Shown here: one piece after another, positions 8,653-17,179 of the stretch
Numbering within the stretch: position 1 is the stretch's first letter
Layout of the letters: the number at the start of each line of letters is the position of its first letter
Source: Candidatus Enterococcus huntleyi
GTDB lineage: Bacteria > Bacillota > Bacilli > Lactobacillales > Enterococcaceae
Assembly: GCF_009933175.1 (NCBI RefSeq)
Contig: NZ_MAEJ01000001.1
Span: forward strand, 456,238 to 520,237
Direction of reading: 5' to 3'
Length of the DNA stretch: 64,000 nucleotides
The notes under the pieces: model-generated
Seen by the model: the letters and a program-made list of their open reading frames with translations, nothing else
What the model was told of the DNA's origin: nothing
Database searches by the model: none
Translations under genes and position numbers: made by a program

Positions 8653-9324
8653 ATGACAGAAATTAAAGGAATTATTTTTGACTTCAATGGAACCATGTTT
8701 CAAGATTCTGATTTACACGAATCAGCTTGGATCCATATGATCAAACAATATGCAAAAGAAGAAATCTCAGACGAAGAAATATTGCGAACAATTCATGGTC
8801 GCACAAATGATGAGATTATTAAAAAGTTGATTTCACCTGATTTATCAGCTGGAGAAGTCGCTATACTAGGGATGGAAAAAGAGAAGAATTATCGGATGCT
8901 TTGCGTGCAAGATGAACAACGCGTGGTCCTAACTGACGGACTGCCAGCAGTTTTAGATAAATTGAAAGAATCAAAAATTCCGATGACCATTGCCACGGCA
9001 ACTACGAAAGAAAACGTCGACTTTTACTTTGATCGTTTTGAACTCAGTCAGTGGTTCGATTTTGAGAAAGTGGTTTATGATGATGGTTCTTTTCCTGGGA
9101 AACCTGAGCCAGATATATTTATTAAGGCAGCCAAAAAAATCGACGTTCGCCCTGAAAACTGTTTAGTATTCGAAGATTCTTATTTTGGAATTTTAGCAGC
9201 TTCAAAAGCAAAAATTGGTAAAATTATTGCGATTGATAATGCTGGCAGCAATCAAAAATTATTTGATAATCCAGAACTGAATATAGCAGAAGTAATGAAA
9301 GATTTTACTACGTTTAAGTTATAG
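8653..9324 (+). CDS. HAD-superfamily phosphatase/mutase, beta-phosphoglucomutase-like
   Basis: 223 residues, class I HAD with an alpha-helical cap. Motif I is FDFNGTMF: the nucleophile Asp is present, but the usual second Asp (general acid/base) is Asn. Motif II is the Thr in IATATT, motif III Lys in PGKPEPDIF, and motif IV is FEDSYFGILAA. The replaced Asp suggests a changed reaction compared with classic beta-phosphoglucomutase (DxDxT), or a phosphatase. It is the last gene of the AraC-controlled operon and probably works on a phosphosugar released by the two glycosidases. A bidirectional terminator follows. Confidence 0.8.
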   Translation: MTEIKGIIFDFNGTMFQDSDLHESAWIHMIKQYAKEEISDEEILRTIHGRTNDEIIKKLISPDLSAGEVAILGMEKEKNYRMLCVQDEQRVVLTDGLPAVLDKLKESKIPMTIATATTKENVDFYFDRFELSQWFDFEKVVYDDGSFPGKPEPDIFIKAAKKIDVRPENCLVFEDSYFGILAASKAKIGKIIAIDNAGSNQKLFDNPELNIAEVMKDFTTFKL

Positions 9325-9370
9325 TAAGCAAAATAACTCTACGTAGTGGAACAGCAATTTAAAGGAAATA

Positions 9371-9411
9371 GTCCACAGCCTAGAATTGATTTCTGATTTT
9401 AGGCTGTGGAC
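9371..9411. terminator. Bidirectional terminator
   Basis: Perfect 12-bp stem GTCCACAGCCTA (9371-9382) with 9400-9411, 17-nt loop, between the convergent HAD gene and alpha/beta hydrolase gene. Confidence 0.8.
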
Positions 9412-9419
9412 TTATTGTG

Positions 9420-10256
9420 TTATTTTCGATTCAAAAACTCAGTGACTTCAGCAACGAATTCGTCTGAATATTGAAACAAAGAACCGTGTCCAGCATCCTC
9501 ATAAATGACTAGCTTACTGTGAGGAATCCGTTGAGCAAGGTCATATGAATTTTCAGTTGGCACCATCTTGTCTTCGTCGCCGTTAACAATTAAGGTTGGC
9601 TGGCTGATCTGTTCAAGGGGGTCTTTTGGATCTTTGCCCCATTGATGAATGGCTTTCAACTGATTGCGGTAACTACCTAAACCAATTGATTTATCTTTAT
9701 TTCTTTTCCGAGTTGCTAGTCTTGCTAAGTATTGGCTAGCCTTTTGTTGACTATTTTTACTTGGGGAGAAGAAGAGATAATGTTTTAAATCTTTAAAAGT
9801 CACTAGCGATTTGGCCAGTGCACGATTGGTAATTTTGCCAACCTCGGTAATGCCAATCCCACCTTTAGGGCCAGTTCCAACTAAAATTAAGCGATCGACT
9901 AAAGCCGGCCGTTCGAGAATCATTTCTTGGACCACCATACCACCCATTGAGAGGCCTAAAAGTGAGACATATTCTAGATTTAATGCATCGATAAAAGCCA
10001 AGCCATCAAGCGCCATTTCTTTGATGGTTTTTGGTGTTTTCCCACCAGAAAGTCCAACGCCTTGTCCGTCAAATGCGATTACATGAAAGTTTCGTGCTAA
10101 GCCGTCAATGACAGTTGGGTCCCAGTTATCCAACGTTGCAGATAAATGAGTAAATAAAACGAGGGGGATCCCAGTTGTTTGGCCCAGCTCACGATAGACA
10201 AAGCTACGACCTGCTTGATCTTTAACGAATAAATTTGGAGCTTCTACGTAATTCAT
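9420..10256 (-). CDS. Alpha/beta-fold hydrolase
   Basis: 278 residues. The nucleophile elbow is GLSMGG, the acid is in the segment NGDEDKMVP and the base His is in DAGHGSLF, giving a complete Ser-Asp-His triad. Oxyanion-type motif THLSATLDNW follows the first strands. No signal peptide, so cytoplasmic. The start at 10256 is set by AGAAGG upstream; it follows the MDR oxidoreductase stop by 4 bases, so both are co-transcribed and linked to the TetR regulator. Likely an esterase or a C-C bond hydrolase of the haloperoxidase/epoxide-hydrolase type. The substrate is unknown. Confidence 0.85.
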   Translation of the reverse strand: MNYVEAPNLFVKDQAGRSFVYRELGQTTGIPLVLFTHLSATLDNWDPTVIDGLARNFHVIAFDGQGVGLSGGKTPKTIKEMALDGLAFIDALNLEYVSLLGLSMGGMVVQEMILERPALVDRLILVGTGPKGGIGITEVGKITNRALAKSLVTFKDLKHYLFFSPSKNSQQKASQYLARLATRKRNKDKSIGLGSYRNQLKAIHQWGKDPKDPLEQISQPTLIVNGDEDKMVPTENSYDLAQRIPHSKLVIYEDAGHGSLFQYSDEFVAEVTEFLNRK

Positions 10257-10260
10257 CTGC

Positions 10261-11280
10261 TTACCTTCTTTCAGATGCATCGATTTTAAGCAAGACTTTT
10301 CCTTTAGGATGTCCTGTAGCCACGTGCATCAAGGCTTTGTTAACATCCTCTAAGGTAAATTCAGTTGGATCAATTGCGGGTACTAGTTGTTTTTTTGTCA
10401 CTAAATCACTAACTGCCATCAGTTGTTTACCGTCAGCACGGACGAACATGAAGCGATACTCGATGTTTTTTTCTTTGGCTTTTTTATCTAGCTTTGCTCC
10501 TGCAACACCGAATAAAGCTTGTTTCCATTTCGGGAATTTTTTATCGACAGCGAATTTTTTGTTAGGGCCAGCTTTCAAACTTAATAGACGGCCGCCAGGT
10601 TTAATGACTGATAGCTCGTGGTCAAATTCTTCAACGCCCAAGGTATCAATCACGAAATCAACGGGATCTAAGATTTCCCAATAATTTTCTTCTTTGTAAT
10701 TAATATATCTGTCTGCACCAAGAGCTAAAGTCCGTTCTTTCGCTTCAGGATTGCCTGAAACAATCACGTGTAAGCCCATTTCTTTAGCAATTGGGATCGC
10801 CATTTGACCAAAACTGCCTGAGCCACCAGGAATAAAGACTGTTTGTCCAGCGCGCGCTTCAAGTTCTTCGTGTAATCCTTGATAAGCTGTCAGTCCGGTC
10901 AGTGGCACGGCTGCACCTGTCGCAAAATCCAAGTGTTCGGGTAAATGCCAGATAGCTGCAGCATCAATCGCAACATATTCAGCAAAAGCGCCAATCTGTT
11001 CGATCGGTAAGCGAGCATAGATGGCGTCACCCGTGTTGAAGCCAACGACATTTTTACCGACTTTTTCAATCACGCCAGTCAACTCATTGCCGATTGTCAG
11101 AGGCATCTTGTAATCTTGAATTAATTTTACAGCTCCAGTGGTATTCAGAATTTCTAAGGGATTGACTGCGGCGACTTTGACCTTGACCAAGACCTGTTCA
11201 TCATTGATTTCTGGTACCGGAATTTCGACTATTTCTGCGTTAAATTCTTTTGAGTAGCCTTTAATTTGTGCTGCTTTCAT
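10261..11280 (-). CDS. NAD(P)H-dependent zinc-less alcohol dehydrogenase / quinone oxidoreductase (MDR family)
   Basis: 339 residues. An N-terminal GroES-like domain (MPLTIGNELTGVIEKVGKNV) is followed by a Rossmann domain with FIPGGSGSFGQMAIPIAKEMG, the AXXGXXG-type nucleotide site of quinone oxidoreductases. The cysteine cluster for structural zinc is absent. Ends with the QOR-type KGKVLLKID. The ATG at 11280 has GGAGAA upstream. First gene of a two-gene operon with the alpha/beta hydrolase; the operator in its promoter (11298-11313) matches that of the divergent-side TetR gene, so it is probably induced by electrophiles or quinone-like compounds through that repressor. Confidence 0.9.
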   Translation of the reverse strand: MKAAQIKGYSKEFNAEIVEIPVPEINDEQVLVKVKVAAVNPLEILNTTGAVKLIQDYKMPLTIGNELTGVIEKVGKNVVGFNTGDAIYARLPIEQIGAFAEYVAIDAAAIWHLPEHLDFATGAAVPLTGLTAYQGLHEELEARAGQTVFIPGGSGSFGQMAIPIAKEMGLHVIVSGNPEAKERTLALGADRYINYKEENYWEILDPVDFVIDTLGVEEFDHELSVIKPGGRLLSLKAGPNKKFAVDKKFPKWKQALFGVAGAKLDKKAKEKNIEYRFMFVRADGKQLMAVSDLVTKKQLVPAIDPTEFTLEDVNKALMHVATGHPKGKVLLKIDASERR

Positions 11281-11297
11281 AAATGAGTTCTCCTTTT

Positions 11298-11313
11298 TAG
11301 AACGGTCGTTCTA
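11298..11313. promoter_or_regulatory. TetR-type operator in the oxidoreductase promoter
   Basis: TAGAACGGTCGTTCTA is a 16-bp palindrome with 7-bp arms (only the two central bases break symmetry). The same arms recur at 12003-12018 before the tetR gene. Confidence 0.75.
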
Positions 11314-11405
11314 GTTTATTTTAAAAAAATATAAATGGGTCATGTATTCTATTAGTCAATTAGTATCTGTGAATCATACGATCGTTACCACCACATTAGC
11401 TGCAA

Positions 11406-11978
11406 CTAAATCACAGCTAACGTAACAGTAATAATCGATTGTAATTTTTCTTGATCATTGGTAGTTTTGGCTAGGACTCGTAAGCCGACCCAAGCGTTAT
11501 GTAGATAGGCTGCTAAGTCTTTCAATGATTGCTTAGTTTGGAGTTCGCCGTTTGCTTGTGCATCCACGAGTAATTTGTAGAAAAAGTTTTCTGTTTTATC
11601 AAATTGTTTTTGAACAATGGCCGCAACTTCTTCATCTAATAAGGCTAATTCAGTTGCTGAGTTGACGATTAAACAACCGCGAGGCACATCGGTATTTTCT
11701 GACAGTACTAAACTAAATAGATGGGTAAACTTTTCTTTAATCGACAGATCCGCTGAAACACTTGTCGCAATTGATTGCTCTAATTCAGAGGAATAACGAG
11801 TCAGTGAGCGTAGAAACAACGCATGCTTATCGCCAAAGGTATCATAAATACTCCGACGATGAATGCCCATCCCATCAACTAAATCTTGAATTGAAGTTTT
11901 TTCGTAGCCCTTTCTCCAAAAGATGCGCACGGCTTTATCTAAAACAGCCACTTCATCAAATTCTTTTGTTCGTGCCAT
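11406..11978 (-). CDS. TetR/AcrR-family repressor
   Basis: 190 residues from ATG 11978, which has AGGAGG 8 bases upstream; a longer open frame to 12158 has no ribosome binding site and runs through the operator and terminator. The N-terminal helix-turn-helix reads ALDKAVRIFWRKGYEKTSIQDLVDGMGIHRRSIYDTFGDKHALF, and the C-terminal part (DVPRGCLIVNSATELALLDEEVAAIVQ) is of the TetR_C type seen in many YxaF/AcrR-like repressors. It lies upstream of the oxidoreductase-hydrolase pair on the same strand, and both have similar operators, so it probably represses itself and that pair. Confidence 0.9.
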   Translation of the reverse strand: MARTKEFDEVAVLDKAVRIFWRKGYEKTSIQDLVDGMGIHRRSIYDTFGDKHALFLRSLTRYSSELEQSIATSVSADLSIKEKFTHLFSLVLSENTDVPRGCLIVNSATELALLDEEVAAIVQKQFDKTENFFYKLLVDAQANGELQTKQSLKDLAAYLHNAWVGLRVLAKTTNDQEKLQSIITVTLAVI

Positions 11979-12002
11979 AACTAGCACCTCCTGCAAACTT
12001 AT

Positions 12003-12018
12003 TAGAATGAACGTTCTA
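12003..12018. promoter_or_regulatory. TetR-type operator before the tetR gene
   Basis: TAGAATGAACGTTCTA: arms match the 11298-11313 operator except for one base. Position just upstream of the ribosome binding site suggests autoregulation. Confidence 0.7.
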
Positions 12019-12113
12019 ATATTAGCAGAGGAATAGAAACTTGTAAATAAAAAAGCTTCAAACGAATACTCGCGGTGGACGATTGATTGTTCTAGCGAAA
12101 TAAATGACAAATA

Positions 12114-12153
12114 AAAAAACCTCGATGAACCGGTACGCTCATCGAGGTTTTTT
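12114..12153. terminator. Intrinsic terminator after EIIA gene
   Basis: Arms 12114-12128 and 12139-12153 pair perfectly (15 bp, loop of 10), with A-run and T-run at the ends. On the minus strand it directly follows the EIIA stop codon. Confidence 0.9.
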
Positions 12154-12158
12154 GACAT

Positions 12159-12617
12159 CTAATCTAAAGTTCCAATCATTTCCTGTGCCGATACCGAGCC
12201 GTCAGAATTTAGTTTGATGGAAGGAATACCTTCAAACGCAACAATTACGGTTGTTTGTTTTCCTTGTGCTAATATAGCTGGAAAATCGACGGTTACGAGT
12301 AATGTATCTGACGTAACTTTTTGATTTTCTTTCACATGAACGTCGATGCCTTGCCCGTTTAATTCGACTGTATCAATACCGATATGGACTAAGACAGCTT
12401 GGCCTTTTTTGGTTTCAATTAGGATTGCGTGTTTCGTAGGGAAAATGCTGGTTACTTTGCCATTTACAGGGCTGTAAACCTGATTATTTTCAGGCGCAAT
12501 CCCGAAGCCATCACCCATCACTTTTGAAGAGAAGACGGGATCATCGACTTTTTCTAGTGGCAATAATTCTCCTTTGACCGGCGCAAAAAATGCTTCTTTT
12601 TTCTTAGTGAAAAACAT
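12159..12617 (-). CDS. PTS EIIA, glucose family (Crr-like), free-standing
   Basis: 152 residues. His78 in VLVHIGIDTVELNG is the phosphorylated histidine; His63 in KHAILI is its partner, with the 15-residue spacing seen in E. coli EIIA(Glc) (His75/His90). The start at 12617 is chosen because GGAGG abuts an upstream ATG (12626) but sits 9 bases before this one. Last gene of the minus-strand AraC-alpha-galactosidase operon. The divergent EIIBC at 17180 lacks an EIIA domain, so this protein is very likely its phosphate donor. Confidence 0.9.
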   Translation of the reverse strand: MFFTKKKEAFFAPVKGELLPLEKVDDPVFSSKVMGDGFGIAPENNQVYSPVNGKVTSIFPTKHAILIETKKGQAVLVHIGIDTVELNGQGIDVHVKENQKVTSDTLLVTVDFPAILAQGKQTTVIVAFEGIPSIKLNSDGSVSAQEMIGTLD

Positions 12618-12632
12618 GTGAATCATCCTCCA

Positions 12633-14810
12633 TTATAATTTTTTCAATTTGATTTTATGAACTAGAAAATCACCTTTTGGATTTTCTAAGGCAAGTCCAC
12701 AGTGAATTAATTCGGATCCGGAGTAAATTTGTTGCGTTTTAGCTTCTTGATAGTAACTAGTAGCCTCAAGAACGGGTAGTTTTATGAGTAAGGATAAATC
12801 AAATACTTGGTAGATGTTTCGGAAAACATAGAGTATCACTTCTTCTTGATTGAGAAATAACCAAGCACAAAGATTACTATCAAAAGGTGAGTCCAAGCGA
12901 TAAAATTTGCCATTCATAAGTAAGGTTCTTTCTTCTTTATATTGCTGGATGTGTTGCTTAACCTGTTCTTTTTCTTCAGTGGATAGCTGAATAATATCCA
13001 TTTCATAACCCATATTTGTCGAAGAGGCCAGTGCGGCTCTCGTCTCAAATGGAATCAGGCGCTGCGTCTGATGATTCGGCACATCAGAAACGTGACCAGT
13101 CATGGAAGAAATCGGGAAAAGATAGCTAGCGCCGTATTGAATTTGTTGCCGGTCTAAGCCATCAGTATTATCGCTAATCCAAGTCTGTGGGAAGTAATAG
13201 AGCATCCCTGGATCCAAGCGACCACCGCCACTTGAACAATTTTCAAAAAGGACATTAGGATACGTACTCGTTAGTGTATCAATAATCTGATATAGGCCTA
13301 GCATGTAGCGATGACTATATTCTGACGCAGCAAATGTTTGGCTTTGTGAGAAGGGTTCAGTCATGTGCCGATTCATATCCCACTTCACGTAATTTACCCC
13401 GAGTTCCGTGATAGTTTTAGCTAAAGTTTCGATGATAAATTGCTGAACTTCAGGATTCGTCAGGTCTAGTATATATTGACTACGGCCTAAAATTGGTTCG
13501 TACTCAGCGCTACGCATGACCCATTCAGGATGCTCTCTGATTAATTGGGTATTGGGCGAGATCATCTCAGGTTCAAACCAGATACCAAAGCCAATATTTC
13601 TTTGCTTGGCGTAGTCGACTAAAGGTTTGAGTCCGTCGGGGAATTTTTCTTGATCAATAGTCCAATCACCTAAAGAAGTTTTACTGCTATTCCGATTCTG
13701 ATACCAGCCATCATCGAGGACGACAGTCTCAAAGCCTAGCTCGTCTGCTGCGTCAATTAAGCGCGTGAGCAAGAGAGCATTCACGTCGTAATAAGTCATT
13801 TCCCAACTGTTGATTAAGATTGGGCGAGTTTTTTGTTTCCAAGCAGGATGAATCAAATGGTTCGTGAAAAACTGATGGAAATTTTGTGAATTTCCGTTAA
13901 ATCCTTGGTCACTATAGGAGAGTAGCGCTTGTGGCGAACAAAAAGTTTCATCAGGAGCTAGCTTCCAAGAAAAATTCTGACTATTTAAGCCAATCTGAAC
14001 ACGAAGCTGATTGTATTGGTCACGTTCTAAGGTGATTTCGTGATTGCCGCTGTAAATTAGACTGAGTGCATGAACGTCGCCTTGATGTTCAGTGGCATCT
14101 TTTGATAAAGCAAGATACGGCGGATATTGTGGGCTACTAGCGCCTCTGGAACTCCCAATCTGATACAATCCGTGTTGGATAGGACTTCTATTAAGTTGGA
14201 ATTCTTTTTGATGTGTCCCATAAAAAGTCGTAGACAGCTGTTGCTCATACGGGATATCCAAGGAAGCACTGAGTAATTTTTGAAGTTGAATCGTTTGTTG
14301 GCTTTTATTTGTAAGTTGAGAAGAGCGAACAATTATTGGCGAATCTTCAAAAATAGTGTAGAACAAGGCCAACTCCAATTCAGCTATTTGATCATAGAGA
14401 TAAATAACCAAGGTTTGGCTAAAAGCATCGGTCGCTCTGGCATGAGGGAGATTTGGCAAATCATGAATACCTGTTTTTATCTCGTAGTGTTGATAATGAA
14501 AGCGGGTCAAGGTTTCTGAATTCTCTCGTTGAATGGAGATGGCCGAATTTCGGTAGTCCCCTTGGTGCGCAAAAGGGAATTCGAAGGGCAAAAATTCTGG
14601 CGAAATTTCCGGTTTCTCAATCAGCGGCGTGGCAGCAAATGTTCTTTTTTTTAGTGGCGGACGGTTGCTAAAGTGATAATCAGTCAATCGTTTGCCCCAA
14701 TAACGGTGGAGTAAATAAGTCTCTTCGACAATTTCCATTAGATAAGTTGTGGCAGCGTTAGATAGGATAAATAGCTGCTTTTTAGGATCAAATTGAATTA
14801 ATTCAGTCAT
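12633..14810 (-). CDS. Alpha-galactosidase, GH36
   Basis: 725 residues, typical for bacterial GH36. The N-terminal beta-sandwich precedes the barrel. VVLDDGWYQNRN, GIWFEPEMISPNT and YVKWDMNRHM (nucleophile Asp) are followed by NCSSGGGRLDPGML and WISDNTDGLDRQ (acid/base Asp). No signal peptide, so it acts inside the cell on imported melibiose, raffinose or similar alpha-galactosides. The start lies 2 bases after the stop of the upstream AraC gene, suggesting translational coupling. Together with GH32 and EIIBC on the other strand it makes a raffinose/sucrose-type utilisation locus. Confidence 0.95.
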   Translation of the reverse strand: MTELIQFDPKKQLFILSNAATTYLMEIVEETYLLHRYWGKRLTDYHFSNRPPLKKRTFAATPLIEKPEISPEFLPFEFPFAHQGDYRNSAISIQRENSETLTRFHYQHYEIKTGIHDLPNLPHARATDAFSQTLVIYLYDQIAELELALFYTIFEDSPIIVRSSQLTNKSQQTIQLQKLLSASLDIPYEQQLSTTFYGTHQKEFQLNRSPIQHGLYQIGSSRGASSPQYPPYLALSKDATEHQGDVHALSLIYSGNHEITLERDQYNQLRVQIGLNSQNFSWKLAPDETFCSPQALLSYSDQGFNGNSQNFHQFFTNHLIHPAWKQKTRPILINSWEMTYYDVNALLLTRLIDAADELGFETVVLDDGWYQNRNSSKTSLGDWTIDQEKFPDGLKPLVDYAKQRNIGFGIWFEPEMISPNTQLIREHPEWVMRSAEYEPILGRSQYILDLTNPEVQQFIIETLAKTITELGVNYVKWDMNRHMTEPFSQSQTFAASEYSHRYMLGLYQIIDTLTSTYPNVLFENCSSGGGRLDPGMLYYFPQTWISDNTDGLDRQQIQYGASYLFPISSMTGHVSDVPNHQTQRLIPFETRAALASSTNMGYEMDIIQLSTEEKEQVKQHIQQYKEERTLLMNGKFYRLDSPFDSNLCAWLFLNQEEVILYVFRNIYQVFDLSLLIKLPVLEATSYYQEAKTQQIYSGSELIHCGLALENPKGDFLVHKIKLKKL

Positions 14811-14812
14811 AG

Positions 14813-15661
14813 TTAATGAATATCCTTTCTAAAGTCAGTGGGTGAAATCCCTAACTCCTTTTTGAAAAATTTTGAGAAGGAAAGAGCATCCGAAAAGCCT
14901 ACAGAGCTTGCGACTAAGTTGATGGGGTCTTGGCTCTCGATTAAAAGCTTTTTGGCTTTATTAATTTTCAGATTCGTTAAGTATTTTTTAGGAGTAATGC
15001 CCAGCTCTTCTTTGAACATTGCAGATAAATAGTTCGGGTGAATCCCCACTGAGTAGGCAATATCAGAGATTTGAATGTCGTCGTGATAATGTAAATCCAT
15101 ATACTGCATCGCTTGGAAAGAAGGCGAAGAATTACGATTGTTGACTAAATCAACCTCGCATTCACTCAAAAGGGTACCGACAATATCGTACATAATCCCA
15201 TTAATTCGATAATAGGAAGACAGACTATTTTGATTCAGCTGCATAATTTCTTCAATTCTTTTTTCATAAAATGTGGCATCTGAACAGTCAATCACAAAAT
15301 TCGTAGCAGCAGAGTGAATCAAGGCTTGCACAAAATTAAATGATTCAATCCCGGTAAAGCCAATCCAAGAATATTTCCATGGCTCTAAGTCATCGGCTGT
15401 GTAAGTCGAGATGACATTTGCGGGAACAATAAAAAATTGATTCTCATGGACAGCGATTTTCTGATCCTCGATTTCTAAGACGCCTTTGCCCTCCTTAACA
15501 AAGTGGATAAAATGATAATCGCGTCTTTTCGGACCGTAACTGTGACTAGGCGCGCATGTTTCGATGCCACAGTTATATAAAATGAAGTCGGAGATACTCT
15601 TTTTGGAAAAGTCAGTAAATTTATCGGTGTATTCTCTTAGGTTATTATTCATAAATTTCAT
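14813..15661 (-). CDS. AraC-family regulator (MsmR/RafR-like)
   Basis: About 282 residues from ATG 15661. An N-terminal cupin domain (YGPKRRDYHFIHFVKEGKGVLE, WKYSWIGFTG) is typical of MsmR/RafR activators of alpha-galactoside operons. The C-terminal pair of helix-turn-helices is IQISDIAYSVGIHPNYLSAMFK and INLVASSVGFSDALSFSKFFKK, ending in SPTDFRK. The start is uncertain: none of the candidate ATGs (15730, 15661, 15652) has a good ribosome binding site, and 15661 fits the usual length. First gene of the alpha-galactosidase operon and divergent from GH32, so it likely activates both directions. Confidence 0.85.
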   Translation of the reverse strand: MKFMNNNLREYTDKFTDFSKKSISDFILYNCGIETCAPSHSYGPKRRDYHFIHFVKEGKGVLEIEDQKIAVHENQFFIVPANVISTYTADDLEPWKYSWIGFTGIESFNFVQALIHSAATNFVIDCSDATFYEKRIEEIMQLNQNSLSSYYRINGIMYDIVGTLLSECEVDLVNNRNSSPSFQAMQYMDLHYHDDIQISDIAYSVGIHPNYLSAMFKEELGITPKKYLTNLKINKAKKLLIESQDPINLVASSVGFSDALSFSKFFKKELGISPTDFRKDIH

Positions 15662-15775
15662 TATACAGGGTGAAATCGAATAAATGATGTCAATCTTAGA
15701 AATTTCCATATTTCTATTAAGTTTTGCCATATTCCGATTCAGTTTGAGAATGGTACTATTTCTTTAGTTCGTTAC

Positions 15776-15790
15776 TTGAAAGCGCATCAA
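15776..15790 (+). promoter_or_regulatory. cre-like site (CcpA)
   Basis: TTGAAAGCGCATCAA matches WTGNAANCGNWNNCW with one mismatch, 17 bases before the ribosome binding region of the GH32 gene; points to carbon catabolite repression. Confidence 0.5.
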
Positions 15791-15821
15791 ATGATAAATT
15801 GGAAAGGGGCTGTTAATAAAT

Positions 15822-17168
15822 TTGAAAAGCGCGTATAAGAATTTATTCCATATAGAACCTGCGGTAGGATTATTGAACGACCCCAATGGATTGATTCAAT
15901 TTAAAGGGAAATATTATTTTTTTCATCAATGGAATCGTTTTGAGACGACGCATGACTACAAGGAGTGGGGCTTGTTTACTTCCAGTGATTTACTTGATTG
16001 GCAGGCACATGGCTCGGCTGTTTTGCCCGATCAAGTGAACGACAAAGATGGTATTTATTCAGGGAGTGCAGTGGAAAAAGACGGGCAACTGTATCTCTTT
16101 TATACCGGTAATAGCAAAGAAGAGGACCAGCGAAAAAGCCGTCAAAGGATTGCTTATTCTAAAGATGGTCGAACATTTATTAAGTCAGATACTGTGATAG
16201 AGACACCGCTAGGTTTGACGGAGCACCATCGAGACCCGAAAGTTTGGGCGCATGATGGAAAATGGTGGATGATTGTCGGTGCCCAAACAGAGAATAACGA
16301 AGGCGCGATTTCCTTATTTGAGTCAGGAAATTTGATAGATTGGACCTATCAAGGACTTTTTTTTACAGATCCTTTATTGGAACAGATGTGTGAGTGTCCT
16401 GATACGTTTCATTTAGCAGAGGGCGTTGATTTGTTGCTAGTCTGTCCTCAAAAACGAACGCCAGTGACTGAAGATGATTTGGCGTTAGGGAGTTATTCAG
16501 GTTATTTAGTGGGGAAGATTGATTACCAGAACAAAAAGTTTTTGCCAAAAGAAGCTCAATCCTTACAATTGTTGGATCAGGGCTTTGATTTCTATGCGCC
16601 TCAGTCATTTATTGATGAGAAAGGTCGTCGAATTCTTGTGGCGTGGATGTCTCGAATGACAGATGAAGAGGAGCAACAGTGTCCGACCATTGAGGAGGGC
16701 TATGTTCATTGTCTAACTTTACCGAGAGAGTTGAAGTGGCAAGAGAATCGTCTGTATCAAGTGCCATTAGAGGAATATCAGCAACTGAGAAAAAAACAAG
16801 CGGCGTACCACCAACAGTCAGCTGTCATAAAAAATTCACAGCCAATCTATGAACTACTGGTTAAATTTGACAACCAAACAGCACCATTTACACTGACCTT
16901 TAATGCGGGTGGAAATCAACTTCGCTATCAAGAGGGACAGCTAGAAATCAGTCGAATTAATTGGGTATCTGGGGAAAATGAAATGAAAAAGTTCGCAATT
17001 GATCAATTAACTAGCCTGCAGATTTTTAATGACGGCTCAGCTGTAGAAGTATTTATTAATGAAGGACAGTATGTCTTTTCGATGAGAAATTTTTGCAATT
17101 ATTCAACAAGAGATATTACGTATGAAAATTTAGGTCACAACGGCTCAATTATGTTTTATACTTATTAG
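15822..17168 (+). CDS. Sucrose-6-phosphate hydrolase / beta-fructosidase, GH32
   Basis: 448 residues. Asp20 in LLNDPNG is the nucleophile, RDPKVW carries the transition-state Asp and Glu191 in CECPDTF is the acid/base; YSGSA is also conserved. The C-terminal beta-sandwich is short. Translation appears to start at TTG 15822 with AAAGGGG about 11 bases upstream; no in-frame ATG precedes the conserved NDPNG. No signal peptide. Upstream of the EIIBC gene by 11 bases, so it hydrolyses the phosphorylated sucrose-type sugar imported by that PTS; with the GH36 enzyme it could split raffinose-type sugars completely. Confidence 0.9.
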   Translation: MKSAYKNLFHIEPAVGLLNDPNGLIQFKGKYYFFHQWNRFETTHDYKEWGLFTSSDLLDWQAHGSAVLPDQVNDKDGIYSGSAVEKDGQLYLFYTGNSKEEDQRKSRQRIAYSKDGRTFIKSDTVIETPLGLTEHHRDPKVWAHDGKWWMIVGAQTENNEGAISLFESGNLIDWTYQGLFFTDPLLEQMCECPDTFHLAEGVDLLLVCPQKRTPVTEDDLALGSYSGYLVGKIDYQNKKFLPKEAQSLQLLDQGFDFYAPQSFIDEKGRRILVAWMSRMTDEEEQQCPTIEEGYVHCLTLPRELKWQENRLYQVPLEEYQQLRKKQAAYHQQSAVIKNSQPIYELLVKFDNQTAPFTLTFNAGGNQLRYQEGQLEISRINWVSGENEMKKFAIDQLTSLQIFNDGSAVEVFINEGQYVFSMRNFCNYSTRDITYENLGHNGSIMFYTY

Positions 17169-17179
17169 GGGGAAAATAA

